Positions 7,683 through 16,288 of a stretch of DNA of 64,000 nucleotides are shown here, in pieces. The notes under the pieces were generated by a model. It worked only from the letters and a program-made list of their open reading frames with translations. It was not told where the DNA came from and made no database searches. Within the stretch, counting starts at the first letter, position 1. Each line of letters opens with the position of its first letter. The stretch comes from CAVQFO01 sp963711725 (GTDB taxonomy: Bacteria > Pseudomonadota > Gammaproteobacteria > Nitrococcales > Aquisalimonadaceae), in contig CAVQFO010000023.1 of the NCBI GenBank assembly GCA_963711725.1, positions 186,001 through 250,000 of the forward strand, written 5' to 3'. The position numbers were made by a program, and so were the translations under genes.

Positions 7683-9326
7683 CTATGAGCCGTATTGGGC
7701 TCGGATTTCCTTCTTGTTGATCTTGCCTACGCTGGTCTTGGGAATCTCGTCGACGAACTCGATCCGTTCCGGAATGGCATAGCGCGACAGGCGCCCGTCA
7801 TCGACCAATTCCTGGAGAAAGGCGCGAATATCGTCGGCACTCAGGGAATCGGCCTGGTCCTTTGCGGGAACGACCAGGGCCAGCGGCCGCTCGCCCCAGC
7901 GGGTGTCCGCAACGCCCACCACGGCCGACTCGGCCACACCCGGGCACTGAAGAATAGTGCCTTCCAGATCGATGGACGATACCCATTCACCGCCGGTCTT
8001 GATCACGTCCTTGATGCGATCGGTGACCTTCAGATAGCCGTCCTCGTCGATGGTGGCGATATCACCGGTATGCAGCCAACCGCCACGCCAGAGTTTCTCC
8101 GAGTTCTCCGGGTCGTGCAGATAACCCTGAGTAAGCCACGGCGCCCGCACCACCACTTCCCCCTGGGACTTGCCGTCGTGGGGCACATCCTGCATTTCGT
8201 CATCCACGATCCGCAGCCGCACCATGCTGATGGGCTTGCCGGTCTTGCAGCGCACTTCCACCTGCCGGTCGATGTCCCACTCCAGCATCTCGTGATTGAG
8301 CATGGACAAGGTGAGGATGGGGCAGGTCTCGGACATGCCGTAACCGGTGTAGATATCGATCCCCCGCTCCATGGCCTGCTTGGCCAAGGCCTTGGGCAGC
8401 GCCGAACCGCCGATGACCACTTTCCAGCCGCTGAGATCCACCTCCTTGGACTTGGGGCTGGTCAGCAGCATCTGCATGATGGCCGGCACGCAGTGGGAGA
8501 ACGTCACGCCCTCGCGGGCGATGGTGTCCAGCAGCGCGTCCGGCAGATAACGCCCCGGATAGATCTGCTTTACCCCCAACGCCGTGGCCAGGTACGGCAC
8601 ACCCCAGGCATGAACGTGGAACATGGGCGTAATCGGCATGTAGACGTCACCGACGTCGAACCCGCCGTGAGGCTTGCCGCCCAGTCCCGAGCGCACGCCG
8701 AAGGTATGCAGAACCAACTGGCGGTGACTGAAGTAGACACCTTTGGGCAGACCGGTGGTGCCGGTCGTATAGAAGGTTGTCGCGCGGGTATCCTCGGGCA
8801 GCTCCGGGAAATCGAAATCCGGCGCACTGCGCTCCAGCAACTCCTCGTACTCCGCATCCAGCGTGATGGCGGTCTGCGGGCGGCTGCCGGTATCGTCCAG
8901 GAGCACGATCTTCTTGACGGTCTCGATCTTGTCCTTGATGGCCTCCAGCAACGGCAGGAACTCCGTGTTCACCAGAATCACGTCATCCTTCGCGTGATTG
9001 ATGGTGTAAAGCACCTGCTCCGGGGAGAGCCGGACGTTCACCATGTGCAAGACAGCGCCCATCATCGGAATCGCGTAGAAGCATTCCAGGTAGCGCACCG
9101 TGTCCCAATCCATCACCGCGACGGTGTCGCCGGGTTTCACGCCCAGTTCCGCGAGGCCGGAGGCCAGGCGCCCCACCCGCTCGCGCATCTGCGCATAGGT
9201 GAACCGCCGTTCGCCGAACACGATCTCCTGACGGGGCGCGTTGGCGATGGACGTATCCAGCATATGCTTGATCAACAGCGGATAGCCGTAGGCGGATTCG
9301 GTGCGGTTAATAACATTCTCGGTCAT
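7683..9326 (-). CDS. Fatty-acyl-CoA synthetase (AMP-forming, medium/long chain)
   Basis: The product is 547 residues, normal for the family that activates fatty acids to CoA thioesters through an acyl-adenylate. Visible motifs are the P-loop-like TTFYTTGTTGLPKGVYFSH, the Y-G-M-S-E-T motif (IYTGYGMSETCPI), the GWLHTGDIATIDEDGY motif and the C-terminal catalytic lysine region TSVGKINKKEIR. Overall it resembles AlkK-type medium-chain ligases. Start ATG 9326 (MTENVINRT) has GAGGAG upstream; a longer frame to 9383 adds no family sequence. It is a single gene and would feed beta-oxidation. Chain length cannot be fixed from sequence. Confidence 0.9.
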   Translation of the reverse strand: MTENVINRTESAYGYPLLIKHMLDTSIANAPRQEIVFGERRFTYAQMRERVGRLASGLAELGVKPGDTVAVMDWDTVRYLECFYAIPMMGAVLHMVNVRLSPEQVLYTINHAKDDVILVNTEFLPLLEAIKDKIETVKKIVLLDDTGSRPQTAITLDAEYEELLERSAPDFDFPELPEDTRATTFYTTGTTGLPKGVYFSHRQLVLHTFGVRSGLGGKPHGGFDVGDVYMPITPMFHVHAWGVPYLATALGVKQIYPGRYLPDALLDTIAREGVTFSHCVPAIMQMLLTSPKSKEVDLSGWKVVIGGSALPKALAKQAMERGIDIYTGYGMSETCPILTLSMLNHEMLEWDIDRQVEVRCKTGKPISMVRLRIVDDEMQDVPHDGKSQGEVVVRAPWLTQGYLHDPENSEKLWRGGWLHTGDIATIDEDGYLKVTDRIKDVIKTGGEWVSSIDLEGTILQCPGVAESAVVGVADTRWGERPLALVVPAKDQADSLSADDIRAFLQELVDDGRLSRYAIPERIEFVDEIPKTSVGKINKKEIRAQYGS

Positions 9327-9731
9327 GCTGCTCTCTCTCCTCAGGTGCCGGCCGTAACCGGCGGCAATTCGACGCGAAACCAAGGCCCGATCTTATGGAC
9401 TCCGGCGGGCTCCCGGTCGTGTCGTCCTTGTCGTGGAACTCCGCAGCCGGCCGGCGGCCGGCGTTGCGAACACTCGGGTGTAGCACAGACGGAAAGGCTT
9501 GACCACGTGACGGGAGGTTCATGAAACCCGTATGGAGAGAAGCACGGGTGTTGGAGCTGAAGAATGCCGCGATCAGGAAGTCGTCTCCCCAGTAAGGAAC
9601 GCAGCATGTGGGGCGGGAAACGAGAGCCGATTTGCGACTACCCGGGGCGAAAGCCGTTTCTATTGAGAATGCCGACCGGCGAGGGACCGCTCCGCCCCAC
9701 ACCGCCGATCAATCCCAAGGCCGACGGGTAG
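9327..9731. other. Intergenic region between zipA and the acyl-CoA ligase
   Basis: About 405 bp without a convincing gene; an open frame across 9307-9702 has no ribosome site and no protein-like pattern. In many gammaproteobacteria ligA follows zipA here, but no ligase sequence is present. A small ACCCGT/ACGGGT stem near 9524-9547 is the only structure noted. Confidence 0.4.
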
Positions 9732-10538
9732 CTAGCCGCGGGCGCGGCGTTGGCGGGCAGCCAGGTGAGCGAGGCGGCGGTATTCGCGCAGTTCCTCGCG
9801 AATGTGCTCGATGGCCTGGGCGCTCAGATCGCAGCGGCGCTCGTCCAGCAGATGTCCGCGCAGGGAGCGGGCCACGTCTCGGGCGGCCTCAAGCATCTGC
9901 TCGAAGGCGATCAGGCCGTCGAAGATGCTTGGCAGCTGGAGAAAGAACACCACGCCGGGGGTCTCGATCTCATCGAGGTGGTTGGGATCGAAATTGCCCG
10001 GTTCCAGAATATTCGCCATGCTGAACATGGCGACGGGGCCGTTCTCGGCGGCGACGGTGCGATGGAATATGTCGTGTTCGCCGTGCCGCAGCCCGGCCGC
10101 CTGCGCGGCCTCCGCCACTTCGCGCCCGGAAAACATGCGCCCCTCCGGGGCACCCACGCCGATCACGACAATCTTTTCGCCTCCCACGGGAGCGGGTGAC
10201 TCCGGCCCGGGTTCGGGTGCGATCTCCGGTTCTTCGTCCAGGCGCTCGGGCTCCCGGGCCGCGGCCGGTTCCCGGCTGGCGGGGGCGGACGGACGTTCAT
10301 CGGCCTCGATGGTCAAGTCCACCGGTTCCACCTCCGGCCCGGTCTGCTCGTCGAATTCATCGACGACCAGCGAATCCAGGTTCTCCAGCGCACCATCGAT
10401 ATCCCGCTCGGAAACGCCGCCATCGCGGCCCCCCGCCCGGGGGCGCTCGCGGCGCCAGTCCTGGAGTTTATAGGCCCCGTAGATCCCGGCAATAACCAGG
10501 ATTCCCACGATCAGCAGAATCCAGCGTAGCGTATCCAT
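9732..10538 (-). CDS. zipA: Cell division protein ZipA
   Basis: ZipA tethers FtsZ to the inner membrane and stabilises the early division ring. The 268-residue product has the N-out topology signature: a membrane helix at residues 5-24 (WILLIVGILVIAGIYGAY), a short basic stretch (KLQDWRRERPR), a long acidic Pro/Glu linker to about residue 125, then the FtsZ-binding domain (KIVVIGVGAPEGRMFSGREVAEAAQAAGL, FHR, FSMANILEPGNFD, GVVFFLQLP). Start ATG 10538. It follows smc by 35 bp on the same strand and is probably cotranscribed with it, as in other gammaproteobacteria. Confidence 0.95.
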   Translation of the reverse strand: MDTLRWILLIVGILVIAGIYGAYKLQDWRRERPRAGGRDGGVSERDIDGALENLDSLVVDEFDEQTGPEVEPVDLTIEADERPSAPASREPAAAREPERLDEEPEIAPEPGPESPAPVGGEKIVVIGVGAPEGRMFSGREVAEAAQAAGLRHGEHDIFHRTVAAENGPVAMFSMANILEPGNFDPNHLDEIETPGVVFFLQLPSIFDGLIAFEQMLEAARDVARSLRGHLLDERRCDLSAQAIEHIREELREYRRLAHLAARQRRARG

Positions 10539-10573
10539 GTAGTTACTAACCTTTCAAGAAATCTTGCCAGGTC

Positions 10574-13500
10574 TCAGGCTGTCGCCATCTGCACGGCTTC
10601 TTCCACGTCCACGGCCACCAGACGGGACACGCCCGGCTCGTGCATGGTCACGCCCGTGAGGTGAGTGGCGATTTCCATGGTGGCCTTGTTGTGGCTGATG
10701 AAAATGAATTGTACCCGTTCGGACATGTCCCTGACCAAATTGCAGAAACGGCCCACGTTGGCTTCGTCCAACGGCGCGTCCACCTCGTCCAGCATACAGA
10801 ACGGCGCCGGATTCAGTTCAAAGATGGCGAACACCAGCGCCACGGCGGTCAGCGCCTTCTCACCGCCGGACAGCAGGTGGATATTGCTGATGCGCTTGCC
10901 GGGCGGACGCGCCATGATGGCCACTCCCGTCTCCAGGAGATCGTCGCTGGTCAGTTCCAGATAGGCCTCGCCGCCGCCGAACAGGCGCGGATACATCTGG
11001 CTCAGGCCGGCGTTGACCTTGTCGAACGTTTCCTTGAACCGGGCCCGCGTTTCGCGGTCGATCTTGCGAATGGCGGACTCCAAGGTCTCCAGCGCCTCGG
11101 TGAGATCCTCGTGCTGCTGGTCCAGGTAACCTTTGCGCTCCTCCAGGGCTTTGTGTTCCTCGATGGCCGCCAGGTTGATGGACCCCAAGCGCGCGATCCT
11201 GCCTTCCACATCCTGCAGGCGCTTGTGCCAGGCCTGTTCCTCGGCCCCGGCGGGCAGCGCCTGCTGCACCTCCAACAAGTCGTGGCCGGTCTCGGCAAGC
11301 TGTTCGGCCAGGGTCTGGCGCCGCACACGCAGTTCCTGGTGCGCCAGGCGGGCTTCTTCCAGCTCCTGGCGCAGGCCCTGCCCGCGCTGATCGGCCTGGG
11401 CGCGAGTCTGGTCCAATTCGCGCAGGCGCCGATCCAGATCGGCCAGTTCGTCACGAGCCTTCTTCAAGGACTCCTCGGTTTCCAGCCGTTCGGCAAGTAA
11501 CCGCTGGCGCTGCTCCGAGAGATCCTCGGTAGGATCACCCGCTTCGGCCAGGGCGGCGCGCAGTTCCTCGTCTCGGCTCTTGATGCGCTCCCGCTGGGAT
11601 TCGATGCGGCGCAACTGCTCGTCGATGGACTGGCGGGCGGTGGTGGCGCTTTCCAGCTTCAGGGAGAGATCGTGGCGCGACTCGCGCCGGTGCCGCATTT
11701 GCTCCCGAGCCTCGTTAACAGCCTGCTGGTGGCGTTCCTTTTCCGCCCGCAGCTGCTCTCTCTGCTCGTCCAGGTCTTCGCTGCGATCCATGGATTCCTG
11801 CAGGCGTTCCCGGCATTCGGTCAATTCCTCGCCGGCCTGGCGGCCCTGAGCATCCAGGTCCTCGATTTCGGCCAGCAGCCGTTCCCGGCGCTCGCGCAGC
11901 TCTCGCAGCCGGGTCTGGCGGCTTTCGAGGCGGGCCTGGACCGAGGCCTGGCGGTGGCTGACGTCCTCGCGCTGGCGCCGCAGATCGTCGCGTTCTTCCT
12001 CGGCATCCAGCAAGCGCTCCTGGGCCTCCTCCAGGGACCGCTGAACCGCCTCGATGCGCTCATCGGATGCCGCCAACCGCTCGCGAAGCGACTCGATTTC
12101 CCGCTCACGGGCCAGCACGCCACTCTGGGCATCCTCCTCGCCGCGAATACGCAGCCAACGGCGGCTCAGCCAGATCCCTTCAGGGGTGACCACCGATTCG
12201 CCTGGGGCCAGCCCGGCCCGGGCGGCCAGGGCTTGGTCATAGTCGGGCACGCAATAGACCCCGGCCAGAAGATCCTCCACGGGCCACGGCGCTTTGACCT
12301 TGCCGGCCAGGGCGGCCAGTGATCCACTCGAGGCGATCTCGGCGGGTGCGGCCGCGGTATCGATCAGGGTTACCCGCCCCTTGGTCAGCCCGCCCAGCTG
12401 TTCCCGGCGCAAGTCCAGGCCGTCCACGCAAACGCCCTGCAAGCTGTCGCCCAGCACCGTTTCCAGAGCCTGCTCCCAGCCCGGCTCCACTTCCAGGGCG
12501 TGGGCCAGCCGGGCGTTGGCCGCCAGCCCGTGCTCTGCCATCCAGTCGGCCACGGGCCCTTCGGCTTCACCCAGGGCCGCCTGCTGCAGGGTTTCCAGGG
12601 AAGTCAGCCGGCCCTGGTCACGCTGCATTTCGCCCTTGAGCTCGGCCAACTCCTCGTTGAGTTCGTCCTGTTGTTCGCGGAGCTCCGCCAGACGCTGTTG
12701 ACAGTCCTCCAGGCGCTCGCCGAACTCCTCGGCCTGTTCGGCGGCTTCCGCCGCTTCTTCGCGGAGGGTTTCCAGTTCGGCTTCCAGTTCGCCGGGATCC
12801 AGGCGGTGGCTTTCCTCCCGAAGGCGGTCGCCGCGGCGCTGCAGGTCCTGTTGCCGGTGATCCAGGTGATCGATGCGGGTGCGCTCCACCTGGGCCTGTT
12901 GCACGTATTCGGCGGCCTGGCGGTTGAACTCCTCCCATCGGGCCTGCCAGGCATCCAGGGCCTGCTGGGCGTCGATGACATGATCGGAGGCCTCCGCTTC
13001 CAGCTCCTGGGCCTCCTCGATGCGGGGCTCCAGATCCTCCAGGCGCTCCTTGAGCACCGCGAGCTTTTCCTGGTCCTGGCGGGCCGTGCGCTCCAGCTCT
13101 TCCAGGGCCTCGGCATTGGCGCTGAGATCCCGCTGTTGCTTCTCGCGCAGCTCGCGATGGTGGGCGATCTGCTGCTCGATGCGGGCGATCTCGCTGCCCA
13201 AGGCATAGTAGCGGCCCTGAATCTCGTTGAGCCGGTCATTGCCCTCGGTATGGTTCTCCCGGACTTGCACGATTTCGCGCTCGGCCTCGCGCTGGCGGGT
13301 AATCTCCGCCTGAAGCGCGTTTTCCCGCTCGGACAAGGTCTGTTGGAACCGCTGCATTTCGTCTTCCAGCGCCCCCAACCGCAGAACCAGCAATTCCGCC
13401 CGGAGCTGGCGTTCTTCCTGCTTCAAGGCCTTGTAGCGCTCGGCAACGGCGGCCTGGCGCTTGAGCTTGTCCAACTGCGAGCCCACCTCCTCGCGCACGT

Positions 13501-14086
13501 CCGTCAGCCGTTCCATGTTCTCGCGGGTGCCGCGCATGCGCCGCTCGGTCTCGCGACGGCGCTCCTTGTACAGCGAGATGCCCGCCGCTTCCTCCAGATA
13601 GACACGCAGTTCCTCGGGCTTGGCCTCGATCACCCGGGAGATCATGCCCTGCTCGATGATGGAATAGCTGCGCGGCCCCAGGCCGGTGCCCAGGAACACA
13701 TCGGTAATGTCGCGCTTGCGGCAGCGTGTGCCGTTGAGGAAATACTGGGACTGGCCGTCGCGGTTGACCTGGCGTTTGACGGAGATCTCCGCGTATTTGG
13801 CGTACTGGCCGCCCAGACCGCCGTCGGAGTTGTCGAACACCAGCTCGATGGAGGCCTGACTCACGGGCTTGCGGCTGTTGGACCCGTTGAAGATGACATC
13901 CGCCATGGACTCGCCGCGCAAGTGTTTGGCGGAGCTCTCGCCCATCACCCAGCGCACCGCGTCGATGATGTTGGACTTGCCGCAGCCATTGGGGCCGACG
14001 ATGGCCACCAGGGCGCTGGGCAGGGGGACGGTGGTCGGGTCCACGAAGGACTTGAAACCGGCCAGTTTGATTTTCTTGAGCCGCAT
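10574..14086 (-). CDS. smc: Chromosome segregation protein SMC
   Basis: A full-length 1170-residue SMC ATPase that organises and segregates the chromosome. The N-terminal head has Walker A GPNGCGKSNIIDAVRWVMGES (near residue 32) and FLGTGLGPRSYSIIEQG. Two long Glu/Arg/Gln-rich coiled coils flank a hinge at about residues 500-660 (VADWMAEHGL, VLGDSLQGVCVD). The C-terminal head has LSGGEKALTAVALVFAIF and Walker B PFCMLDEVDAPLDEANV. Many open frames on the other strand are by-products of its regular Leu/Glu-rich codons. No scpA/scpB in the window. Upstream, 118 bp separate it from divergent queF. Confidence 0.97.
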   Translation of the reverse strand: MRLKKIKLAGFKSFVDPTTVPLPSALVAIVGPNGCGKSNIIDAVRWVMGESSAKHLRGESMADVIFNGSNSRKPVSQASIELVFDNSDGGLGGQYAKYAEISVKRQVNRDGQSQYFLNGTRCRKRDITDVFLGTGLGPRSYSIIEQGMISRVIEAKPEELRVYLEEAAGISLYKERRRETERRMRGTRENMERLTDVREEVGSQLDKLKRQAAVAERYKALKQEERQLRAELLVLRLGALEDEMQRFQQTLSERENALQAEITRQREAEREIVQVRENHTEGNDRLNEIQGRYYALGSEIARIEQQIAHHRELREKQQRDLSANAEALEELERTARQDQEKLAVLKERLEDLEPRIEEAQELEAEASDHVIDAQQALDAWQARWEEFNRQAAEYVQQAQVERTRIDHLDHRQQDLQRRGDRLREESHRLDPGELEAELETLREEAAEAAEQAEEFGERLEDCQQRLAELREQQDELNEELAELKGEMQRDQGRLTSLETLQQAALGEAEGPVADWMAEHGLAANARLAHALEVEPGWEQALETVLGDSLQGVCVDGLDLRREQLGGLTKGRVTLIDTAAAPAEIASSGSLAALAGKVKAPWPVEDLLAGVYCVPDYDQALAARAGLAPGESVVTPEGIWLSRRWLRIRGEEDAQSGVLAREREIESLRERLAASDERIEAVQRSLEEAQERLLDAEEERDDLRRQREDVSHRQASVQARLESRQTRLRELRERRERLLAEIEDLDAQGRQAGEELTECRERLQESMDRSEDLDEQREQLRAEKERHQQAVNEAREQMRHRRESRHDLSLKLESATTARQSIDEQLRRIESQRERIKSRDEELRAALAEAGDPTEDLSEQRQRLLAERLETEESLKKARDELADLDRRLRELDQTRAQADQRGQGLRQELEEARLAHQELRVRRQTLAEQLAETGHDLLEVQQALPAGAEEQAWHKRLQDVEGRIARLGSINLAAIEEHKALEERKGYLDQQHEDLTEALETLESAIRKIDRETRARFKETFDKVNAGLSQMYPRLFGGGEAYLELTSDDLLETGVAIMARPPGKRISNIHLLSGGEKALTAVALVFAIFELNPAPFCMLDEVDAPLDEANVGRFCNLVRDMSERVQFIFISHNKATMEIATHLTGVTMHEPGVSRLVAVDVEEAVQMATA

Positions 14087-14135
14087 CGAGTCGGGGTTCC
14101 GGGTTCTCGCTTTGGGGACGTTCGCAGGCCGTCGC

Positions 14136-14163
14136 TTGCCGCCCCGTCATCTAACGGTAAAAT
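14136..14163 (+). promoter_or_regulatory. Candidate sigma-70 promoter of queF
   Basis: TTGCCG (14136-14141) and TAAAAT (14158-14163) are separated by 16 bp, about 40 bp upstream of the queF start. Assigned by eye. Confidence 0.45.
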
Positions 14164-14204
14164 GCGGTCCTCATTATCACTGTCTAACCCGCCCTTGGAA
14201 AGCC

Positions 14205-14594
14205 ATGTCCACTCAACCGACCAAAGCACTGGAAACCTTCGACAATCCGAACCCGGAGCGCGACTACACATTGCACATGCGGGTGCCGGAGTTCACCTGC
14301 CTGTGCCCCAAGACCGGCCAGCCGGATTTCGCCACGTTCCATATCGACTATGTTCCGGACGAGCTGTGCGTGGAGCTGAAGTCCCTGAAGCTCTACATGT
14401 GGTCCTTCCGCGATCAGGGCGCTTTTCACGAGAAGGTGACCAACGACGTACTGGGCGATCTCGTGGCGGCCATCGCGCCTAGGTTCATGCGGGTTACCGC
14501 GGAATTCAACGTGCGCGGGGGCATCTATACGACGGTCGTGGTGGAGCACCGCAAGCCCGGCTGGGAACCGCCGGCGCCGGTAACCCTGCCCTGA
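14205..14594 (+). CDS. queF: NADPH-dependent 7-cyano-7-deazaguanine reductase QueF (short type)
   Basis: QueF reduces preQ0 nitrile to preQ1 amine in queuosine biosynthesis. The product is 129 residues, the short unimodular form rather than the ~280-residue form of E. coli. The catalytic Cys is in FTCLCPKTGQPDFA, followed by the QueF motif ELKSLKLYMWSFRDQGAFHE (Glu and Lys-rich NADPH-binding segment) and NVRGGIY. The start at 14205 (MSTQPTKALETFDNP) is chosen because the family begins here; an in-frame extension to 13869 overlaps smc on the other strand. It also fits functionally with gluQ further along, another tRNA queuosine gene. Confidence 0.95.
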   Translation: MSTQPTKALETFDNPNPERDYTLHMRVPEFTCLCPKTGQPDFATFHIDYVPDELCVELKSLKLYMWSFRDQGAFHEKVTNDVLGDLVAAIAPRFMRVTAEFNVRGGIYTTVVVEHRKPGWEPPAPVTLP

Positions 14595-14609
14595 GGGTTT
14601 TGAATTTTG

Positions 14610-14741
14610 CACCACAGAGACACAGAGGGCACAGAGGCGAATACAAATGACGCGGATTCATTCAGGCGCTACCGTGCCACGCAGCCACACCATTCCAACT
14701 TGCGCCACGCCTTTCGCTGCGCCATCTGCGCGTCTGTGGTG
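14610..14741. repeat. Small inverted-repeat (MITE-like) element, copy 1
   Basis: The left end caccacaga (14610-14618) and right end tctgtggtg (14733-14741) are perfect inverted repeats. The similarity continues imperfectly inward for about 30 bases on each side (CACAGAGGGCACAGAGG against CGCAGATGGCGCAGCG). A second element with the same ACCACAGAG-CAC-GAG arm lies at 59881-59964. No coding capacity. Confidence 0.65.
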
Positions 14742-14749
14742 AATCTCTC

Positions 14750-15514
14750 ATGATCCGTGATTTCCTGTTGGGGGTTTCCTATGTGCCGCGCGGCTTCCGG
14801 CTCCTGAGCGAGCCGGGTGTGCGCCGTTTCGTGGTCATACCGCTGGCGGTGAATATCGTCGTCTTTGGCCTGCTGTTCTGGTTCGGTGCCGAGGAATACC
14901 GGGCGCTGCTGAACTGGATGCTGCCGGATCCATCGCAATATGCCGGCTCCGGCTACTGGAACGAATTCATGGCCGCCGTGCTCGCTCTGGTGCGATGGCT
15001 GCTGTGGCCGGTGTTCGTGCTGGCGGTGGCGGTGGTGATGTTCTACACCTTCACGCTGGTGGCGAATCTGATCGGCTCGCCCTTCAACGGCTGGCTCAGC
15101 GAGGCCGTGGAATCGCACCAGCGGGGCGAGCGTCCTCCCCACGGCCCCAGCGACAAGGGGTTGGTGGCGGAATCGGTGCACGCGGTGATCGATGAGATCC
15201 GCAAGCTGTTGTATTTCCTGCTTTGGTCCATCCCCCTGCTGATCCTCTTCGCTATCCCCGGAATCAATCTTGCGGCCCCATTCCTCTGGGGCATTTTCGG
15301 AGCGTGGCTTCTGGGCCTGGAGTACATGGATTTCCCCATGGGGAACCATGGACTTGCCTTCAAGAATCAGCGCAAACTCCTATCGACGAGACGCTGGCTG
15401 ACCATCGGTTTCGGCGCGGCGATTCTCGCGATGACGGTGATACCGTTCGTGAACATGCTGGCAATGCCCACCGGGGTGGTGGCCGGGAACATTGCTTTGG
15501 ATGGACGAGTTTGA
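14750..15514 (+). CDS. cysZ: Sulfate transporter CysZ
   Basis: CysZ brings sulfate through the inner membrane for cysteine synthesis. The 254-residue product begins MIRDFLLGVSYVPRGFRLL and has hydrophobic helices at about residues 25-48, 72-105 (LVRWLLWPVFVLAVAVVMFYTF), 150-195 (KLLYFLLWSIPLLILFAIPGINLAAPFLWGIFGAWLLGLEYMDFP) and 215-240. Conserved CysZ segments NLIGSPFNGWLSEAVE and EYMDFPMGNHGLAFKNQR are present. Length is typical. It stands alone here, directly after the inverted-repeat element, and no other cys gene is in the window. Confidence 0.92.
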   Translation: MIRDFLLGVSYVPRGFRLLSEPGVRRFVVIPLAVNIVVFGLLFWFGAEEYRALLNWMLPDPSQYAGSGYWNEFMAAVLALVRWLLWPVFVLAVAVVMFYTFTLVANLIGSPFNGWLSEAVESHQRGERPPHGPSDKGLVAESVHAVIDEIRKLLYFLLWSIPLLILFAIPGINLAAPFLWGIFGAWLLGLEYMDFPMGNHGLAFKNQRKLLSTRRWLTIGFGAAILAMTVIPFVNMLAMPTGVVAGNIALDGRV

Positions 15515-15833
15515 TCGGCAATGCGGACGGGCGATAAAGCCCCAAGGGCCGGTGTAATCGAGTATTCACACGGCCACAGGCAGCGCCCGGCAAGAGCCGC
15601 GCTATACTTGATGAAAGGTGCCCCTGGCGTTCTTCGCGCCTATCGAGGGATCACATTACAAGAGCACTGTAGACACCGCATCCTGTGGATGCGGCTGAGG
15701 GCTTCACACCCCCGGCTTCTCGGCCCCTACCGGGCCAACGAGCCGAATTATTTCCGTAACTGATTGATTAAATAGAAATAAACTCCGGACCAACGACAAA
15801 GCTTACTAAGTGTCCGGCATGGAGGAGGCGACG
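15515..15833 (+). other. Structured intergenic region (possible leader or cysZ 3' structure)
   Basis: This 319-bp gap holds two strong stems. CCGCATCC/GGATGCGG with a 3-base loop spans 15676-15694. A two-part hairpin with CGGCT/AGCCG outside and GGCCC/GGGCC inside spans 15713-15745. A TATACT (-10-like) lies at 15602-15607 but its -35 is poor. There is no T-run after the second hairpin. The segment could be an untranslated leader of the PilZ gene, a small RNA, or the processed end of cysZ mRNA. I do not recognise a known riboswitch. Confidence 0.35.
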
Positions 15834-16259
15834 ATGGAGTTTTCCCCTTCGGACCACGGCAAGATTCCGTGGCGGCAGGAAGTAACCTTGAATCGCGGCA
15901 CCGGCGACCGCGTGGACGCAACTCTGGAAACGATTTCCCGCGACGGCTTGTCGCTGCTCGTGAATACAGAGCTATTCACGGGCGAAAAAATCGGCGTGCA
16001 CGTGGTGCTGCCGAACCGGCAAAACTACCGGCTCGATCCGGTGGATCTGGAATGTCGCGTGCGCTACGTGATCGAGCTGACCCATCCCAGCAACCAGTTG
16101 CGAGCGGGTCTGCAGATCGAAGCCGTGGCGGAGCGCGACCGGCGCTTGCTGGAGGATTTTCTCGCGGATCAGTCACGCCGCACGCGGAGCGTCCTCAATC
16201 CCTGGCCGATGAGACGTCCAAGGCTGAGCCAGCGGCTAACAGGCTCGGGGATGCGCTGA
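15834..16259 (+). CDS. PilZ domain protein
   Basis: The product is 141 residues, a single PilZ-like domain. PilZ proteins bind c-di-GMP through RxxxR and (D/N)xSxxG. Here the region is IPWRQEVTLNRGTGDRVDATLETISRDGLSLLV: a basic N-terminal stretch, then TISRDGLS in the place of DxSxxG, with the first Asp replaced by Glu/Thr. Binding is therefore uncertain. The barrel continues with FTGEKIGVHVVLP and LECRVRYVIEL. Start ATG 15834 is chosen because GGAGGAGG lies six bases upstream; that site would be inside the gene if the upstream GTG or ATG were used. Basic C-terminal tail of about 25 residues. It could answer to c-di-GMP like the EAL-HDOD gene, but they are not linked. Confidence 0.75.
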   Translation: MEFSPSDHGKIPWRQEVTLNRGTGDRVDATLETISRDGLSLLVNTELFTGEKIGVHVVLPNRQNYRLDPVDLECRVRYVIELTHPSNQLRAGLQIEAVAERDRRLLEDFLADQSRRTRSVLNPWPMRRPRLSQRLTGSGMR

Positions 16260-16288
16260 CCCCATCCCGCGACGACCGCGGCGGCGGG

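Noticed and set aside
9307..9702. A 131-codon minus-strand frame in the zipA/acyl-CoA ligase gap
   Set aside because: No start signal, no conserved pattern and it overlaps the ligase start in another frame.
14581..14760. A tRNA or sRNA downstream of queF
   Set aside because: No cloverleaf; the structure is explained by the inverted-repeat element.
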